Shown here: one piece after another, positions 7,351 through 7,809 of the stretch | How positions within the stretch are numbered: the stretch's first letter is position 1 | Layout: each line of letters begins with the position of its first letter | Assembly (NCBI GenBank): GCA_041946865.1 | Contig: JBHGBF010000262.1 | Coordinates: 1 to 7,809 of the forward strand | Direction: 5' to 3' | Origin: RPQK01 sp041946865 | Lineage (GTDB): Bacteria > Acidobacteriota > UBA6911 > RPQK01 | Length of the DNA stretch: 7,809 nt | Notes under the pieces: generated by a model | The model's database searches: none | What the model was told of the DNA's origin: nothing | The model's input: the letters and a program-made list of their open reading frames with translations, nothing else | Program-made: the position numbers and the translations under genes

Positions 7351-7539
7351 TTGGAACCCGTTATGAAACGTTATGAAAAGTTGAGAGCAGGCCGACAACC
7401 GGAGCGACGCTGGGCCAGTTCCAAATACATCTACTTCTCGCAAAAAGGTGGTCCTGATCTCTCAGATCGTATCAAAGCCGTTTTGACCAGGATTCAAGGT
7501 CAGTTGACGCAGCCGGAAACGAGATTACGAGAATCATAG
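7351..7539 (+). CDS. Doubtful small hypothetical protein
   Basis: An open frame of 62 codons from a TTG at 7351 (AGGA at 7341-7344 six bases before) or 58 codons from an ATG at 7363 without a clear ribosome binding site. I do not recognise the product. It is basic at the N-terminus (MKRYEKLRAGRQPERRW) and ends in a likely amphipathic helix (DRIKAVLTRIQGQLT). It is divergent from the RRM gene, 44 bases away. No membrane segment or known motif is visible. It may be a real small protein, or just an open stretch in non-coding DNA. Confidence 0.2.
   Translation: MEPVMKRYEKLRAGRQPERRWASSKYIYFSQKGGPDLSDRIKAVLTRIQGQLTQPETRLRES
7359..7378. repeat. Tandem 10-bp direct repeat upstream of the RRM gene
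   Basis: CGTTATGAAA occurs twice with no gap. On the minus strand this is TTTCATAACG twice, centred about 63 bases upstream of the RRM start. A ten-base period places both copies on the same face of the helix, as for a regulator bound twice in tandem. It also overlaps the start of a doubtful small ORF on the plus strand. Confidence 0.55.
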
Positions 7540-7809
7540 CGTACGTGTGAGGGGAACTACAAGGCGCTGCCGGAGCCCCTGATCCCTCGATAACTCAGCA
7601 GGCGACGAGAACCGTGCACGCGCTGGAAAGGCCGATGGATAGAGGATCCCGAGAGGAACGAGCACAAAGAGACGAGCGAGCTTCTTGTTCGTTTCGTTCG
7701 CGGATGGTGTCGTTAGCGGCAGTGAGGGAGACCAGGTCCGAAGGGGCAGCGCAACATGGCGACGCCGCTTTGCCGTTCCCCTTCAGGGAACGGGCGTACA
7801 CACCAAATT
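7540..7809. other. Gene-poor right end
   Basis: I see no convincing gene in these bases. A minus-strand frame (7801 down to 7595) is open for 68 codons from a GTG, but its composition is not protein-like and it shows no known motif. The stretch contains a perfect 8-bp inverted repeat (7773-7793) and a weaker G-U-tolerant stem (7673-7700). It is not a tRNA or an RNase P RNA, because their conserved cores are absent. It could be a long intergenic region, an unrecognised small RNA, or the start of something beyond the edge. Confidence 0.4.
7773..7793. repeat. Perfect 8-bp inverted repeat near the right edge
   Basis: CCGTTCCC and GGGAACGG flank five bases (CTTCA), giving a strong GC-rich hairpin in RNA from either strand. 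No T-run follows on the plus strand (GGCGTACACACC) or on the minus strand (CAAAGCGG), so an ordinary intrinsic terminator is unlikely. Its role is unknown. Confidence 0.5.

Noticed and set aside
7606..7630. Resemblance to the 3' strand of a group II intron domain V (CGTGCACGGTTC on the minus strand), with GTGTG near the right edge on the same strand
   Set aside because: The matching 5' strand of domain V cannot be found, the orientation gives no proper hairpin, and no reverse transcriptase is present.
7595..7801. 68-codon minus-strand frame at the right end
   Set aside because: It starts at a GTG without a ribosome binding site, crosses the strong inverted repeat, and its composition is not protein-like.

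Overview
The window looks like chromosomal DNA of a fairly GC-rich Gram-negative bacterium (by eye near 60% GC). Four things suggest an uncultured soil- or sediment-type lineage such as Acidobacteriota: a class I Fe-S fumarase, two stand-alone GT9 (heptosyltransferase-type) glycosyltransferases, a cytosolic PAS-PAS NarL-type histidine kinase, and a short single-RRM protein. This placement is an inference from gene style; there is no rRNA or marker gene here to prove it.

Layout. Positions 1-147 are the left edge and the leader of the first gene. At 148-1722 (+) lies a two-PAS sensor histidine kinase with no response regulator inside the window. It converges with a class I (4Fe-4S) fumarate hydratase on the minus strand (3365 down to 1758), leaving 35 bp between the two stop codons. 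About 160 bp of divergent intergenic DNA follows, holding a perfect TATAAT just upstream of the fumarase start. At 3528-4673 (+) is an FAD-dependent geranylgeranyl-reductase-family protein. Two tandem GT9 glycosyltransferases follow (4737-5849 and 5818-6909, +), overlapping by 32 bp. A small RRM RNA-binding protein sits on the minus strand (7306 down to 6998), with a strong ribosome binding site and a tandem 10-bp repeat upstream. The right end (7351-7809) holds one doubtful small ORF and then about 270 bp with no convincing gene but two inverted repeats.

How the genes may work together. The kinase would sense an intracellular or redox signal and pass phosphate to a regulator outside the window. 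Fumarase serves the TCA cycle. The geranylgeranyl-reductase homologue would hydrogenate isoprenoid chains (quinone tails, lipids or similar). The two glycosyltransferases most likely add sugars to the LPS core or another surface glycan and are probably co-translated. The RRM protein is a probable RNA-binding or cold-response factor. I see no phage, IS, CRISPR, tRNA or rRNA sequence, and no clear candidate for a new multi-gene system. The best leads are regulatory: near-leaderless starts around the divergent fumarase/reductase promoter, the tandem repeat above the RRM gene, and the gene-poor right end.
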